From Pseudomonadota bacterium (GTDB lineage Bacteria; Pseudomonadota; Alphaproteobacteria; Parvibaculales; Parvibaculaceae), in the NCBI GenBank assembly GCA_021780275.1, contig JAJXZC010000501.1, forward strand, positions 1 through 6,845: 6,845 nt of DNA. The letters are read 5' to 3'. A program made the translations under genes and the position numbers. The notes below the pieces were generated by a model, which was not told where the DNA came from, made no database searches, and saw only the letters and a program-made list of their open reading frames with translations. Below are positions 1 to 6,188 of this stretch, piece after piece. Numbering within the stretch: position 1 is the first letter of the stretch; every line of letters begins with the position of its first letter.

Positions 1-1354
1 CAAGATCGAGCACATCATTGACGACTTCGAGCAGATGCTCGCCGCTGCGGTGAATGTCGCGCGCATATTCGCGATAACGCTCGACATCGAGCGTGCCGAG
101 AATGTCGCTCGACATGATCTCCGAAAAACCGAGGATGGCGTTGAGCGGCGTGCGGAGCTCATGGCTGACATTTGCGAGAAATTCGGATTTCGCGCGGTTC
201 GCGGCCTCCGCCTCCTCCTTGGCGTGCTTGAGCTCGATCTCGATCTGCCGGAGGCTCGTCACATCCTGAATGGTGCCTGTCGTGCCGACGGCGATGCCAA
301 GTTCGTCGCGCTCAATCTCCATCTCAAGATGGACATGGCGCGTCGCGCCGCTCTCCAGCACGATCCGATGGCCGAAGCCGCAGCTTTCGCCCGCCTCGAA
401 GGCTTTACGGAAACGAGCGGTGACCAGAAGCCGGTCGTCCGGATGCACCAGCTGTTGAAACAGCCCGTAGTCGAGCGGCGCTCCTTCGGGCAGGCCGAAT
501 ATCCGGTAGGTTTCTGTCGAGCCCGTGATGATGTCGGCGCGGAGATTCCAGTGCCAGCTTCCGATCCGCGCTATCCGCTGGGCGCGCGCGAGGTTCTGTT
601 CGCTCCAGCGCAGATAATCGAGCGCCTTGTTGCGTTCGCTGAGATCCCGGACGACGGCGGTATAGACGAAGGAACCTCCGAACTCGAACTTCGCGATCGA
701 TGCTTCGGCAGGAAAGCTCGAGCCATCCTTGCGGAGCCCCCGGATCTCGGTCCGCTGAGACATGAGCCGCGAACGCGGGCGTTCATTTCTGAAGGTCGAA
801 ACATGCTCCTTGTGTCGCTCGCGCATGTCATGCGGCAAAAGCACCGATAGCGGCCGCCCCAGAATTTCCGCCACCGAGAAGCCGAAAAGCGCTTCGGCCT
901 GGCGGTTGAACAGCACAATGTTCTGTTCGGCATCGATCGAGAGGATCGCATCGCCCGCCGTGTCGAGAAGATCGGCGAAGCGGTGCCGCAGGACGTCCAC
1001 TTCACTCGCCCCCTCGTGGCGCGGCGCCGCGATATCCACGACAAGAACCGTTTCGGCGCTTTTTGACCACATGCGGACCATGCTGACGGTCGCCCCGCCG
1101 GGAGTGAGGCATGTGCGGCGAAGCTCGCGCATGCTCTCGTCATTATCCAAGCGGGGAAGAGACGTTCCGATCAATTGCCCTTCCGCCGCGATGCGTTGCT
1201 CGAGCTGCGAGAGACTCGGGCGGTCGTCCGGCGCCAGGCCGAGGGCCGTGAGGAGCGTCTCGCCGCCCGCGCTCAGCGAGAGGAGGGCGCCGCTGGCCTG
1301 GTCGAAGACGAAGACCGGCGGCGTCAGAAGACCGAGATTGCTCAGCTTGGACAT
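1..1354 (-). CDS. Multi-PAS sensor histidine kinase, C-terminus cut off by window edge
   Basis: Cytoplasmic sensor kinase of a two-component system, expected to autophosphorylate on a histidine and pass the phosphate to an unseen response regulator. 451 codons are visible. Residues 1-115 look like a degenerate PAS-like domain ([13 protein letters not shown]). Residues about 123-240 are a clear PAS domain ([50 protein letters not shown]). Residues about 255-372 are a PAS_3-type domain ([21 protein letters not shown]). A short helix ([13 protein letters not shown]) leads into HisKA, with H-box [19 protein letters not shown] and phospho-acceptor His398. The HATPase domain lies beyond the left edge. 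No transmembrane segment is visible. The start is ATG at 1354, preceded by the strong Shine-Dalgarno GAGGGGGAG. It sits 37 bp after the globin-coupled chemoreceptor on the same strand, so co-transcription is likely. The ligand is unknown; neighbours suggest oxygen or redox. Family assignment is firm. Confidence 0.93.
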   Translation of the reverse strand, partial: MSKLSNLGLLTPPVFVFDQASGALLSLSAGGETLLTALGLAPDDRPSLSQLEQRIAAEGQLIGTSLPRLDNDESMRELRRTCLTPGGATVSMVRMWSKSAETVLVVDIAAPRHEGASEVDVLRHRFADLLDTAGDAILSIDAEQNIVLFNRQAEALFGFSVAEILGRPLSVLLPHDMRERHKEHVSTFRNERPRSRLMSQRTEIRGLRKDGSSFPAEASIAKFEFGGSFVYTAVVRDLSERNKALDYLRWSEQNLARAQRIARIGSWHWNLRADIITGSTETYRIFGLPEGAPLDYGLFQQLVHPDDRLLVTARFRKAFEAGESCGFGHRIVLESGATRHVHLEMEIERDELGIAVGTTGTIQDVTSLRQIEIELKHAKEEAEAANRAKSEFLANVSHELRTPLNAILGFSEIMSSDILGTLDVERYREYARDIHRSGEHLLEVVNDVLDL

Positions 1355-1358
1355 CCTG

Positions 1359-1367
1359 CTCCCCCTC
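1359..1367 (-). promoter_or_regulatory. Ribosome binding site of the histidine kinase
   Basis: Read on the minus strand this is GAGGGGGAG, four bases before the ATG at 1354. It lies inside the 37-bp gap after the chemoreceptor stop codon. It supports that start and separate initiation within one operon. Confidence 0.7.
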
Positions 1368-1391
1368 GCTGTGAGATTGACGCGTCGGCGC

Positions 1392-2735
1392 TCAGGCCGC
1401 GCGTGCACGGGCAAGAAACGCGTCCACCTCTCGCTTCAATGTCTGGGCCTGTTCGGCGAGGAGTCCCGCCGAGCCGCGTACCTGCGCCGCGGCGGCGCCT
1501 GTTTCGGATGCGGCTTGCGCGACACCCGCGATGTTCGATGAAACGTCTTCGGTGCCGTGGGCGGCTTCCTGAACGTTGCGCGCAATCTCCTGCGTCGCAG
1601 CGTTCTGCTCTTCCACAGCGGCCGCGATGGCGGCGGCGATTTCGTTCATCTCCGTGATGACGCGCTCGATCGAGCCGATCGCATCGACTGACTCGGTCGT
1701 CGCGGTCTGCATGGCCTTGACCTGATCAGCGATTTCCTCAGTCGCCTTGGCTGTCTGGTTGGCGAGCCCCTTCACTTCGGAGGCCACCACCGCAAAGCCC
1801 TTGCCCGCCTCGCCCGCGCGCGCCGCCTCAATGGTGGCGTTGAGCGCGAGGAGATTGGTCTGCGCCGCTATATCGTTGATGAGCGTTACCACATCGCCGA
1901 TCCGCTGTGCGGCGGCCGCAAGGCCCTGCACCTTCTGATCGGTCTTGTGCGCTTCCTCGACGGCCTGGCTCGCGATCCTGGTCGAGAGCGCCGCCTGCCG
2001 GCCGATCTCGGAGATGGAGCTCGAAAGCTCGTCGCTCGCGGTTGCGACCGTCTGCACGTTTGCCGACGCCTGCTCGGAGGCAGCGGCCACGGCGGTCGTC
2101 CGCTCGCTCGTCTGGTCGGCATTGACCGTCATCGACTGGGCGGCATCCTGCATGTCTGTCGCCGCCGCAGAGACGGAGCCAACGACACCCTCCATCACCG
2201 TTTCGAAATTCGCAATTGCACCCTCGAGTTCCCTCTGTCTCTGGGCGCGCTCGATCATCACGGCTTCCTGATAGACGGAAATTGCGAGATCCATGTCGAG
2301 CATGACGGCTGCATTGAGCGCCGAGATGGCCTTCGCCGTGCGGCCGGGCGAAAAGCGGTATTTGCTGACCACGACCTCGACGAGGCGATTGAGGACATAT
2401 TTGTAGCCGCCGATATACCAGCGCGGCTCAAGGCCGATACGGCTGTGAACAAGGCCGATGGTCCGCACGCCATCCATATAGGTTTCGTCGAACTTGCCAT
2501 CGAAGAGGCGCGCCCAGTGGCTGCCCTGCGCCTGCTTCAACCGGCTCGACTGATTGCCGACAAGTTTCGCGAGCGCGGGGCTGGACAGGAGATGCGCATA
2601 GAAACCATCCAGCACATTGGGGAGCCGGGGCTCGATGATGTGCCACAATTCGCGCAGCGTCTTGCTGACTTCCGCATCGATCTCCATGAACCGCAGGCGG
2701 CCCTCGCGGTCCGTCGATGTTGTCGTGCTTTCCAT
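1392..2735 (-). CDS. Globin-coupled methyl-accepting chemotaxis protein (HemAT-like)
   Basis: Soluble chemoreceptor that should bind heme and report O2 (or another gas) to CheA/CheW; 447 aa from the chosen start. Residues about 16-165 form a protoglobin/globin-sensor domain. [16 protein letters not shown] holds the likely proximal heme ligand, His97, in the H-x-x-IGL-x-P-x-WY pattern of globin-coupled sensors. Residues about 185-440 are a long Ala/Glu/Gln-rich coiled coil. It carries the conserved MCP hairpin tip at about 286-326 ([40 protein letters not shown]). There is no transmembrane segment, no HAMP domain and no C-terminal CheR/CheB-binding pentapeptide (it ends FLARARAA). An in-frame TTG at 2792 would add 19 residues. 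The ATG at 2735 is preferred because AAGGTGGGG precedes it directly and the globin domain starts soon after. It is the first gene of a likely operon with the PAS kinase. No CheA/W/R/B genes lie nearby, so it probably joins a chemosensory array encoded elsewhere. Confidence 0.95.
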   Translation of the reverse strand: MESTTTSTDREGRLRFMEIDAEVSKTLRELWHIIEPRLPNVLDGFYAHLLSSPALAKLVGNQSSRLKQAQGSHWARLFDGKFDETYMDGVRTIGLVHSRIGLEPRWYIGGYKYVLNRLVEVVVSKYRFSPGRTAKAISALNAAVMLDMDLAISVYQEAVMIERAQRQRELEGAIANFETVMEGVVGSVSAAATDMQDAAQSMTVNADQTSERTTAVAAASEQASANVQTVATASDELSSSISEIGRQAALSTRIASQAVEEAHKTDQKVQGLAAAAQRIGDVVTLINDIAAQTNLLALNATIEAARAGEAGKGFAVVASEVKGLANQTAKATEEIADQVKAMQTATTESVDAIGSIERVITEMNEIAAAIAAAVEEQNAATQEIARNVQEAAHGTEDVSSNIAGVAQAASETGAAAAQVRGSAGLLAEQAQTLKREVDAFLARARAA

Positions 2736-2737
2736 AT

Positions 2738-2746
2738 CCCCACCTT
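2738..2746 (-). promoter_or_regulatory. Ribosome binding site deciding the chemoreceptor start
   Basis: On the minus strand this reads AAGGTGGGG, just upstream of ATG 2735. The upstream in-frame TTG at 2792 has no comparable site, so the shorter 447-aa product is favoured. Confidence 0.65.
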
Positions 2747-2869
2747 GATCGCTAAAACAAATGTCTTCAGAAACGCGCTCTCCGATACTCAACTTGGTGC
2801 GACTTTATTTCGCACGTCCCAAATATTGGTTAATTTCTCAAGTAATGAAATTTTTAACTACTTACTATT

Positions 2870-2891
2870 GTTTATAATTCGGGTTTATAAT
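2870..2891. repeat. Tandem 9-bp direct repeat GTTTATAAT
   Basis: Two perfect copies of GTTTATAAT lie at 2870-2878 and 2883-2891, separated by TCGG (13-bp period, slightly over one helical turn). Each contains TATAAT and could act as a -10 element for plus-strand transcription towards the Fnr-type gene. No good -35 was seen at the right distance. A repeated activator or repressor half-site is the alternative reading. Confidence 0.5.
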
Positions 2892-3012
2892 CTATGTAAT
2901 AAAAAGAATAGTACACGGATTAAAAGTCTTCAGACCGACGAAAATGGAGGTTTTTACCTGTCGTCATGGAGCGAAGACCGATAATCTTTGATTGGGAATT
3001 TTGTCTCGACCC

Positions 3013-3027
3013 TGTATGCGCGATACA
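3013..3027. promoter_or_regulatory. Candidate operator, inverted repeat TGTAT-N5-ATACA
   Basis: TGTAT GCGCG ATACA is a 15-bp imperfect palindrome with perfect 5-bp arms. It lies 38 bp before the preferred start (3065) of the Fnr-type regulator, so it could be a dimer binding site in its leader or promoter. It does not match the FNR consensus. The regulator is unknown, and a chance palindrome of this size is quite possible. Confidence 0.25.
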
Positions 3028-3064
3028 CATCTCCCACTCTTCAATCCCGCTGCGGTATGTATTT

Positions 3065-3838
3065 ATGAGCCCGAGTTCGCCTGAGTCGAGACGGACGGTA
3101 TCCCCCGCCGAGAGTCCGAGATCCCGAGGTAACGACTCGGAGTGGAGCGGCTGCAACAGCTGCCATTTGCGCGATCAGGGTTTCTGCTCGATCCTTCAGC
3201 AGGGCCGCAAATCCAACCCTGAGGTAGAGCCGCGCGAAACGTCGATCCGTGCACGGCAGCACATCTATCGCGCTAAGGATCAGGCCCGGCATCTGGCGAT
3301 CATTCGCGAAGGCATGACCTTCCGCTACGTCACGGCAACCGACGGTCGACGGCAGATCCTTTCTGTCGGCATGCCGGGCGACTTCGTCGCCACCTCATTC
3401 GTTGTGAGGGACACGGCACATTTCTCCGTGCAGGCGCTCACGCCGGTCCGGCTCTGCCTTTTCGACAAGAAAGCGCTGCAGCAATTCATTCGGAGTGATC
3501 TAGCCGCGCTTCACTGCTTTCTGGATCTCATCGTCTCGGAGAAAGAGGCCCGCGAGGCGCAGATCGTCGATCTCGGACGGCGCACCTCGGAAGAGCGGAT
3601 CGCGCGCTTCCTGCTTCATATGGCCACGCGAAGCGGATGGAGCGGCGAGGGCGGCTTTTCCTTCCACTTCCCCATTCGTCAGCAGCACATTGCCGACATG
3701 CTCGGGCTCACCCAGGTGCATGTGAGCCGCGTCATCAGCAAGTTCCGCCGCTCGGGCTTCATCCAGCTCGGCTCCGGCTTGCTGAAAATCACGGATCCCT
3801 ACGCGCTCCGGCAGGCGGCAGGCGGGCGCAACGTCTAG
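3065..3838 (+). CDS. Crp/Fnr-family transcriptional regulator with Fe-S cysteine motif (FnrN-like)
   Basis: DNA-binding regulator predicted to sense O2 through a [4Fe-4S] cluster; 257 aa. Cys30, Cys33 and Cys41 form C-X2-C-X7-C (CNSCHLRDQGFC), the spacing of rhizobial FnrN proteins. Cys131 (VRLCLF) sits where the fourth FNR ligand lies. Residues about 60-150 form the cyclic-nucleotide-type beta barrel (GMPGDFVATSF), about 150-175 the dimerisation helix (LIVSEKEAREAQIVDL), and about 176-246 the winged helix-turn-helix (QQHIADMLGLTQVHVSRVI). The recognition helix keeps Ser221 and Arg222 (E. coli FNR Ser212, Arg213) but has Val218 in place of Glu209, so specificity may differ from TTGAT. ATG 3065 is preferred: the in-frame ATG at 2966 adds 33 residues of non-coding appearance, and the GGAGG upstream of it is 15 bases away. 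The preferred start itself lacks a good Shine-Dalgarno, so the start is uncertain. It is divergent from the globin chemoreceptor and convergent with the DUF6065-like gene. Confidence 0.92.
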   Translation: MSPSSPESRRTVSPAESPRSRGNDSEWSGCNSCHLRDQGFCSILQQGRKSNPEVEPRETSIRARQHIYRAKDQARHLAIIREGMTFRYVTATDGRRQILSVGMPGDFVATSFVVRDTAHFSVQALTPVRLCLFDKKALQQFIRSDLAALHCFLDLIVSEKEAREAQIVDLGRRTSEERIARFLLHMATRSGWSGEGGFSFHFPIRQQHIADMLGLTQVHVSRVISKFRRSGFIQLGSGLLKITDPYALRQAAGGRNV

Positions 3839-3846
3839 GCGCGCAT

Positions 3847-4623
3847 TCAGTCTCCGCCGCCACGCGGATCGGCGAGGCGGAGCTTCGACATATGAAGGGT
3901 GCTGACCGGCGCGCCACTCGGGCTCTGTCCCCGGATATACCATTTCTGCCAACCCTGACGAACCGCGTCGGGCTCTTCGCGCTTCAGCCGCTCGTTGAAG
4001 TCGAGCCGCTCTTTTGACCAGGTTTCAAAGTGTCGTCTCTCTTCCGGCGCGTCGGCGATGTCGGCAATTTCCGGAACCAGCATATCGAGCGCTCGATATC
4101 CGACAGGCGAAATGAAGCAGAAGGGCTCGCCCCTTCCGAAATCGACGCGGCCCGGTCGCGTGAACTGCCAGTTCATGGTGAAGGAGAAGGGCAGCCAGTC
4201 GGTTTCGACCAGACCTTCTAGCGGTGCGATGCCGTCGCGCGGCCAGTTCGGCACGCCGCGCACCAGAAGCCCCGCAGCGGGATCGGTGCGAAAGAGATAG
4301 CCCGTCTGAAACGTGAGCACGCCATGGCCGAAATGGGAAACGGCGAGCTTGCCGCCGGACCACGCCTCGTCATCGACCTCGACCGAGATGTCGTCGAGCC
4401 CAGCCCCGCCATTCCACTCCGCCGTCACATTCGCGGGCAGGAGCAACTCCCATCCGAACGAATTTGCGATGGTCAGCGGCAGACAACGATAGGCGAAGCG
4501 TTCATCCGTGGCGTTCATCCAGCCGCGCTCTGGACGACCCGGAACGATTTCCGGGGCCAGATCGCGCAGACGATAGCAGATGAGACGGCTGAACTTGCCC
4601 GCTTCAATATCCTGCTCCGGCAT
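3847..4623 (-). CDS. DUF6065-like protein of unknown function
   Basis: A 258-aa soluble protein without signal peptide or transmembrane segment. From memory it fits the uncharacterised family DUF6065, whose members share W-x-x-ATD-x-x-FAYRCLPL-x-IAN-x-x-GWE near the N-terminus. Here this is residues 36-59, followed by WNGG (70-73), HFGHGVLTFQTGYLFRTDP (97-115), NWPRDGIAPLEGLVETDWLP (126-145) and FTMNWQFTRPG (148-158). Length is normal and no frame damage is seen. The conserved Trp, Asp, His and Arg residues suggest an enzyme or ligand-binding fold, but no reaction is known to me and none is assigned. The start is ATG 4623, seven bases after GGAGGA. An in-frame TTG at 4659 is unlikely. Its stop lies 8 bp from the convergent Fnr-type stop with no evident terminator between them. 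It diverges from the small proline-tailed ORF and shares an upstream region with it. Confidence 0.85.
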   Translation of the reverse strand: MPEQDIEAGKFSRLICYRLRDLAPEIVPGRPERGWMNATDERFAYRCLPLTIANSFGWELLLPANVTAEWNGGAGLDDISVEVDDEAWSGGKLAVSHFGHGVLTFQTGYLFRTDPAAGLLVRGVPNWPRDGIAPLEGLVETDWLPFSFTMNWQFTRPGRVDFGRGEPFCFISPVGYRALDMLVPEIADIADAPEERRHFETWSKERLDFNERLKREEPDAVRQGWQKWYIRGQSPSGAPVSTLHMSKLRLADPRGGGD

Positions 4624-4630
4624 ATCGCTC

Positions 4631-4636
4631 TCCTCC
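4631..4636 (-). promoter_or_regulatory. Ribosome binding site of the DUF6065-like gene
   Basis: GGAGGA on the minus strand, inside GGTGGAGGAGAG, seven bases upstream of ATG 4623. It decides the start against the upstream in-frame TTG at 4659. Confidence 0.7.
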
Positions 4637-4738
4637 ACCGCCAAACCCGACAGCCACAAAGTGGAGCATGTTGCCGAGCCTCAGGTCTGGACAGTAAACA
4701 TGATTGGCCTAAACTGAAAAACAGAGCAGCTGAACATA

Positions 4739-4757
4739 TTGGGCCCGCTCAGCCCAA
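4739..4757. repeat. Inverted repeat TTGGGC-N7-GCCCAA
   Basis: Perfect 6-bp arms (TTGGGC at 4739-4744, GCCCAA at 4752-4757) around a 7-base centre, 26 bp upstream of the small ORF. It could be a protein binding site or a short leader hairpin. No T-run follows on the plus strand, so it is not a typical terminator for that direction. Confidence 0.4.
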
Positions 4758-4782
4758 CTGATTCATTTTGGGAAAATGTAAG

Positions 4783-4869
4783 ATGTCGATTTCAACTGCA
4801 TCGAAGACTCCTGTGATGACGAGAAAGCCGCTCGGACCGCCGCCGCCGCCGCCGGTTGCTTCTTTCTGA
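4783..4869 (+). CDS. Candidate small peptide with hexaproline tail, possible modified-peptide precursor
   Basis: A 28-codon ORF starting ATG TCG ATT. The product begins MSISTASKTP, continues through a basic stretch (MTRKPLG, residues 12-18), then six prolines (19-24) and ends VASF. It has no Cys, Asp or Glu, and Ser/Thr and Lys/Arg are concentrated in the first half. The only possible Shine-Dalgarno is a weak GGGAAA about seven bases upstream. Support comes from its position at the end of an AT-rich promoter-like gap, between a divergent DUF6065-like gene and a convergent ATP-grasp gene, with a hairpin 85 bp downstream. I do not recognise the sequence as a named family. It could be the substrate of the nearby ATP-grasp proteins, but the lack of acidic residues argues against a classical ester- or amide-linked graspetide core. 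It could equally be a chance ORF over a (CCG)6 tract. The prolines are all CCG codons, so slippage or a stalled ribosome needing EF-P is expected if it is translated. Confidence 0.4.
   Translation: MSISTASKTPVMTRKPLGPPPPPPVASF
4837..4854. repeat. (CCG)6 trinucleotide repeat
   Basis: Six perfect CCG units. They encode Pro6 in the plus-strand small ORF. Read on the minus strand they give alanine or arginine runs in other frames, so the tract alone does not say which strand is coding. Length variation between strains by slippage is plausible. Confidence 0.85.
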
Positions 4870-4953
4870 TCTGCTCGCGACGAGGCCGGACGTCGCGCCG
4901 TGAAGGCCCAAGCCCTTCGGGCAGATGCCGCGGCTCAAGTCTGGCCTCTCGCA

Positions 4954-4987
4954 TTTCACCCCGGCCATCAAGGCCGCCTCGGTGAAA
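4954..4987. terminator. Hairpin spanning the ATP-grasp stop codon, possible terminator or 3' stabiliser
   Basis: Outer arms TTTCACC (4954-4960) and GGTGAAA (4981-4987) enclose an inner stem CGGCC (4962-4966) / GGCCG (4972-4976) with loop ATCAA. The ATP-grasp stop codon (4968-4970) lies in the loop. It sits between convergent reading frames. There is no downstream T-run on either strand, so it is not a textbook rho-independent terminator, and transcript-end protection is an alternative. Confidence 0.4.
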
Positions 4988-5936
4988 GAAAGCCGAAATG
5001 CCAACGGCGCCATTTCCTCAGAAGTGGCGTCGGCGTTACAGCGACATTTCCACCACCCCTCGTATCGATTGCCTCCAACGCCCGCGCCAGACGCTCGCGC
5101 CCAATGGTCTGCGTCCGCAGACGGAGAGGTTTCGGGTCCGGCACATAACGCCCGATATTGGGATTGGTATTGATCTCATAGATAACCGTTCGTCCACCGA
5201 CCGTCGCGTGATCCGCTCGGCCGAAATCCATGCCCGCTATATCGAAAGCCTTCTGCAAATCGGTCGCGAAGCGATTGGACGCGACGGCGTCGTGCTCGTC
5301 TGCAACAACCTCATCCGTGAGCTTGTCCCAGTCGCCATATTTGACCAGCCATTTGTCGTCGACCGAGATGTGATCGACCGATATGGCCGACCCAACACGG
5401 AAAGTGCCCCATTTATGCCAGAGCCCTTGTGCATAGGGTCCAGGGCAATGCTCGACCACGATCACGCCGCGCAACGATGTGCCGGCCCGACGCAACGCTT
5501 CCAGCGCCGCTTCGAGACTTTTCTGGTCTTCCAGAAGTTCGGACAGCGGCCAGCCATGATCGGTCTCGAACCGCAGGAATACCGGAAATCGTTCCGGTTG
5601 CGGTTGCTCGTCGGCACGATAGACATCGAACGGATTGATTCCGGCGCGATGAAGCGCGCGCAGCAATTCCACACGAGATTTGACCCGAGCCGGATCGTTC
5701 AGGCAGCGAAGCCCCGCATCGGACAAGGCCCTGAACAAATCCGCCGCCGCTCTCAATTCCCAAGGCGAGAGGCGCTCGATGTCGGTGAATACATATGTCG
5801 CTCGGCGAACCCGACCAGTTCGCAGCAGCCGCTCGTAACTCACAACTTCGATAACAGGCGTCGGAAAGCCGAACTTGCCGCCAACGAGACTCGCGACGGT
5901 ATATTCATGGCCACGGCTCGTAACGAAGACAATCAT
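4968..5936 (-). CDS. ATP-grasp fold protein, putative carboxylate-amine ligase, substrate unknown
   Basis: A 322-aa cytoplasmic protein of the ATP-grasp superfamily, whose members join a carboxylate, activated as acyl phosphate, to a nucleophile. Residues 1-75 form the N-terminal alpha/beta domain (MIVFVTSRG, YVFTDIERL). LNDPARVKSRVELLRALHRA (79-98) is the usual lead into the ATP-grasp core. FPVFLRFETDHG (117-128) lies in the nucleotide-binding lobe, and VIVVEHCPG (158-166) looks like the strand leading to the hinge. MDFGRAD (236-242) precedes the metal-binding segment VIYEINTNPNIG (251-262), where Glu254, Asn256 and Asn258 should bind Mg-ATP. No signal or transmembrane segment is seen, and it is longer at the C-terminus than a minimal ATP-grasp core. 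ATG 5936 is the only good start and has no strong Shine-Dalgarno. It diverges from a second ATP-grasp-like gene and faces the small proline-tailed ORF. A peptide, amino acid or glycan precursor could be the substrate; nothing in the sequence decides this. Confidence 0.85.
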   Translation of the reverse strand: MIVFVTSRGHEYTVASLVGGKFGFPTPVIEVVSYERLLRTGRVRRATYVFTDIERLSPWELRAAADLFRALSDAGLRCLNDPARVKSRVELLRALHRAGINPFDVYRADEQPQPERFPVFLRFETDHGWPLSELLEDQKSLEAALEALRRAGTSLRGVIVVEHCPGPYAQGLWHKWGTFRVGSAISVDHISVDDKWLVKYGDWDKLTDEVVADEHDAVASNRFATDLQKAFDIAGMDFGRADHATVGGRTVIYEINTNPNIGRYVPDPKPLRLRTQTIGRERLARALEAIDTRGGGNVAVTPTPLLRKWRRWHFGFLSPRRP

Positions 5937-6188
5937 GTAGCGCCCGCATGAGAGGAGCCTTCAGGATACATGGAATTTTCAAAACTGGCGCGAGAAGAAC
6001 GCGGGCTTTGGGGCGTCATATATCGGGGACTGAGAAGGCAATAACCGCGCACATGAAAATGTACGCTTACAAATAAGGCTGATTAAAAGTTCGGTGAGCA
6101 GGACAATCGGATTTATACTTCAAAGATTGTCGAAGACCTGAATCGTCTACTCGATTATTTTCCTTTTTGACCGACGTGTTTTGAAGAC
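5937..6188. promoter_or_regulatory. Divergent promoter region between the two ATP-grasp genes
   Basis: This 252-bp gap separates two divergent genes and becomes AT-rich at about 6050-6185. It should hold promoters for both, but no clear -35/-10 pair or dyad was found. TTTTGA occurs twice, 14 bp apart, at 6165-6170 and 6179-6184, just before the plus-strand start; its meaning is unclear. Two short overlapping plus-strand ORFs exist (5948-6076 and 5970-6044), and neither is convincing as a gene. Confidence 0.4.

Larger units (their letters stand above)
2736..3064. promoter_or_regulatory. Divergent, AT-rich intergenic region between chemoreceptor and Fnr-type gene
   Basis: This gap of about 330 bp separates two divergently transcribed genes. 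Bases about 2810-2945 are strikingly AT-rich against the GC-rich coding flanks, as expected for promoters. Visible elements are a direct repeat of GTTTATAAT (2870-2878 and 2883-2891), each copy containing a perfect TATAAT, and an inverted repeat TGTAT-N5-ATACA (3013-3027). There is also a TTGAT half-site (2988-2992) that lacks a matching ATCAA four bases on. No full FNR box (TTGAT-N4-ATCAA) was found. Bases 2966-3064 can be read in frame with the downstream gene, but their base composition and use of AGA, ATA and GTA codons look non-coding. A 13-codon ORF at 2944-2985 was not judged real. Confidence 0.5.
4624..4782. promoter_or_regulatory. Divergent upstream region of the DUF6065-like gene and the small ORF
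   Basis: This is a stretch of about 160 bp between divergent reading frames. Bases 4690-4782 are richer in A and T than the coding flanks, consistent with a promoter. No confident -35/-10 pair was found; TTGCCG with TAAACA 18 bp downstream, near 4674-4703, is only a weak plus-strand candidate. An inverted repeat follows at 4739-4757. No FNR box was seen. Confidence 0.35.

Noticed and set aside
571..1143. Long minus-strand open frame within the histidine kinase gene
   Set aside because: It is in another frame of the kinase on the same strand, Arg/Ser-rich and without domain motifs, while the real frame has continuous PAS and HisKA motifs.
2826..2841. TTGGT-N6-CTCAA as a possible FNR/Crp site
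   Set aside because: The arms are imperfect and the spacer is six bases, so it does not fit TTGAT-N4-ATCAA or TGTGA-N6-TCACA.
1947..2984. 345-codon plus-strand open frame opposite the chemoreceptor
   Set aside because: It is an antisense shadow of the globin/MCP gene. Its composition is Arg/His-rich, it has no motif, and it runs into the AT-rich gap.
2944..2985. 13-codon leader ORF (ATGGAGG...) before the Fnr-type gene
   Set aside because: There is no ribosome site and no attenuator-like codon run or hairpin, and such short ORFs are common by chance.
2988..2992. TTGAT as an FNR operator upstream of the Fnr-type gene
   Set aside because: Only one half-site is present; the matching ATCAA four bases downstream is missing (AATTT instead).
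3839..3846. Terminator between the convergent Fnr-type and DUF6065-like genes
   Set aside because: Only 8 bp separate the stops, and no stem-loop with T-run is visible across the junction.
4783..4869. Classical graspetide precursor for the small ORF
   Set aside because: The peptide has no Asp or Glu to form omega-ester or omega-amide links, so the standard graspetide chemistry does not apply.
4998..5951. 317-codon plus-strand open frame opposite the ATP-grasp gene
   Set aside because: It is antisense to a gene with clear ATP-grasp motifs. Its own product shows no recognisable domain.
5970..6044. 24-codon ORF MEFSKLAREERG... in the gap between ATP-grasp genes
   Set aside because: The Shine-Dalgarno-like GAGGAG is 12 bases away. 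It overlaps another equally plausible short ORF (5948-6076) and shows no precursor-like pattern. It was kept out of the gene list but could be checked by conservation.
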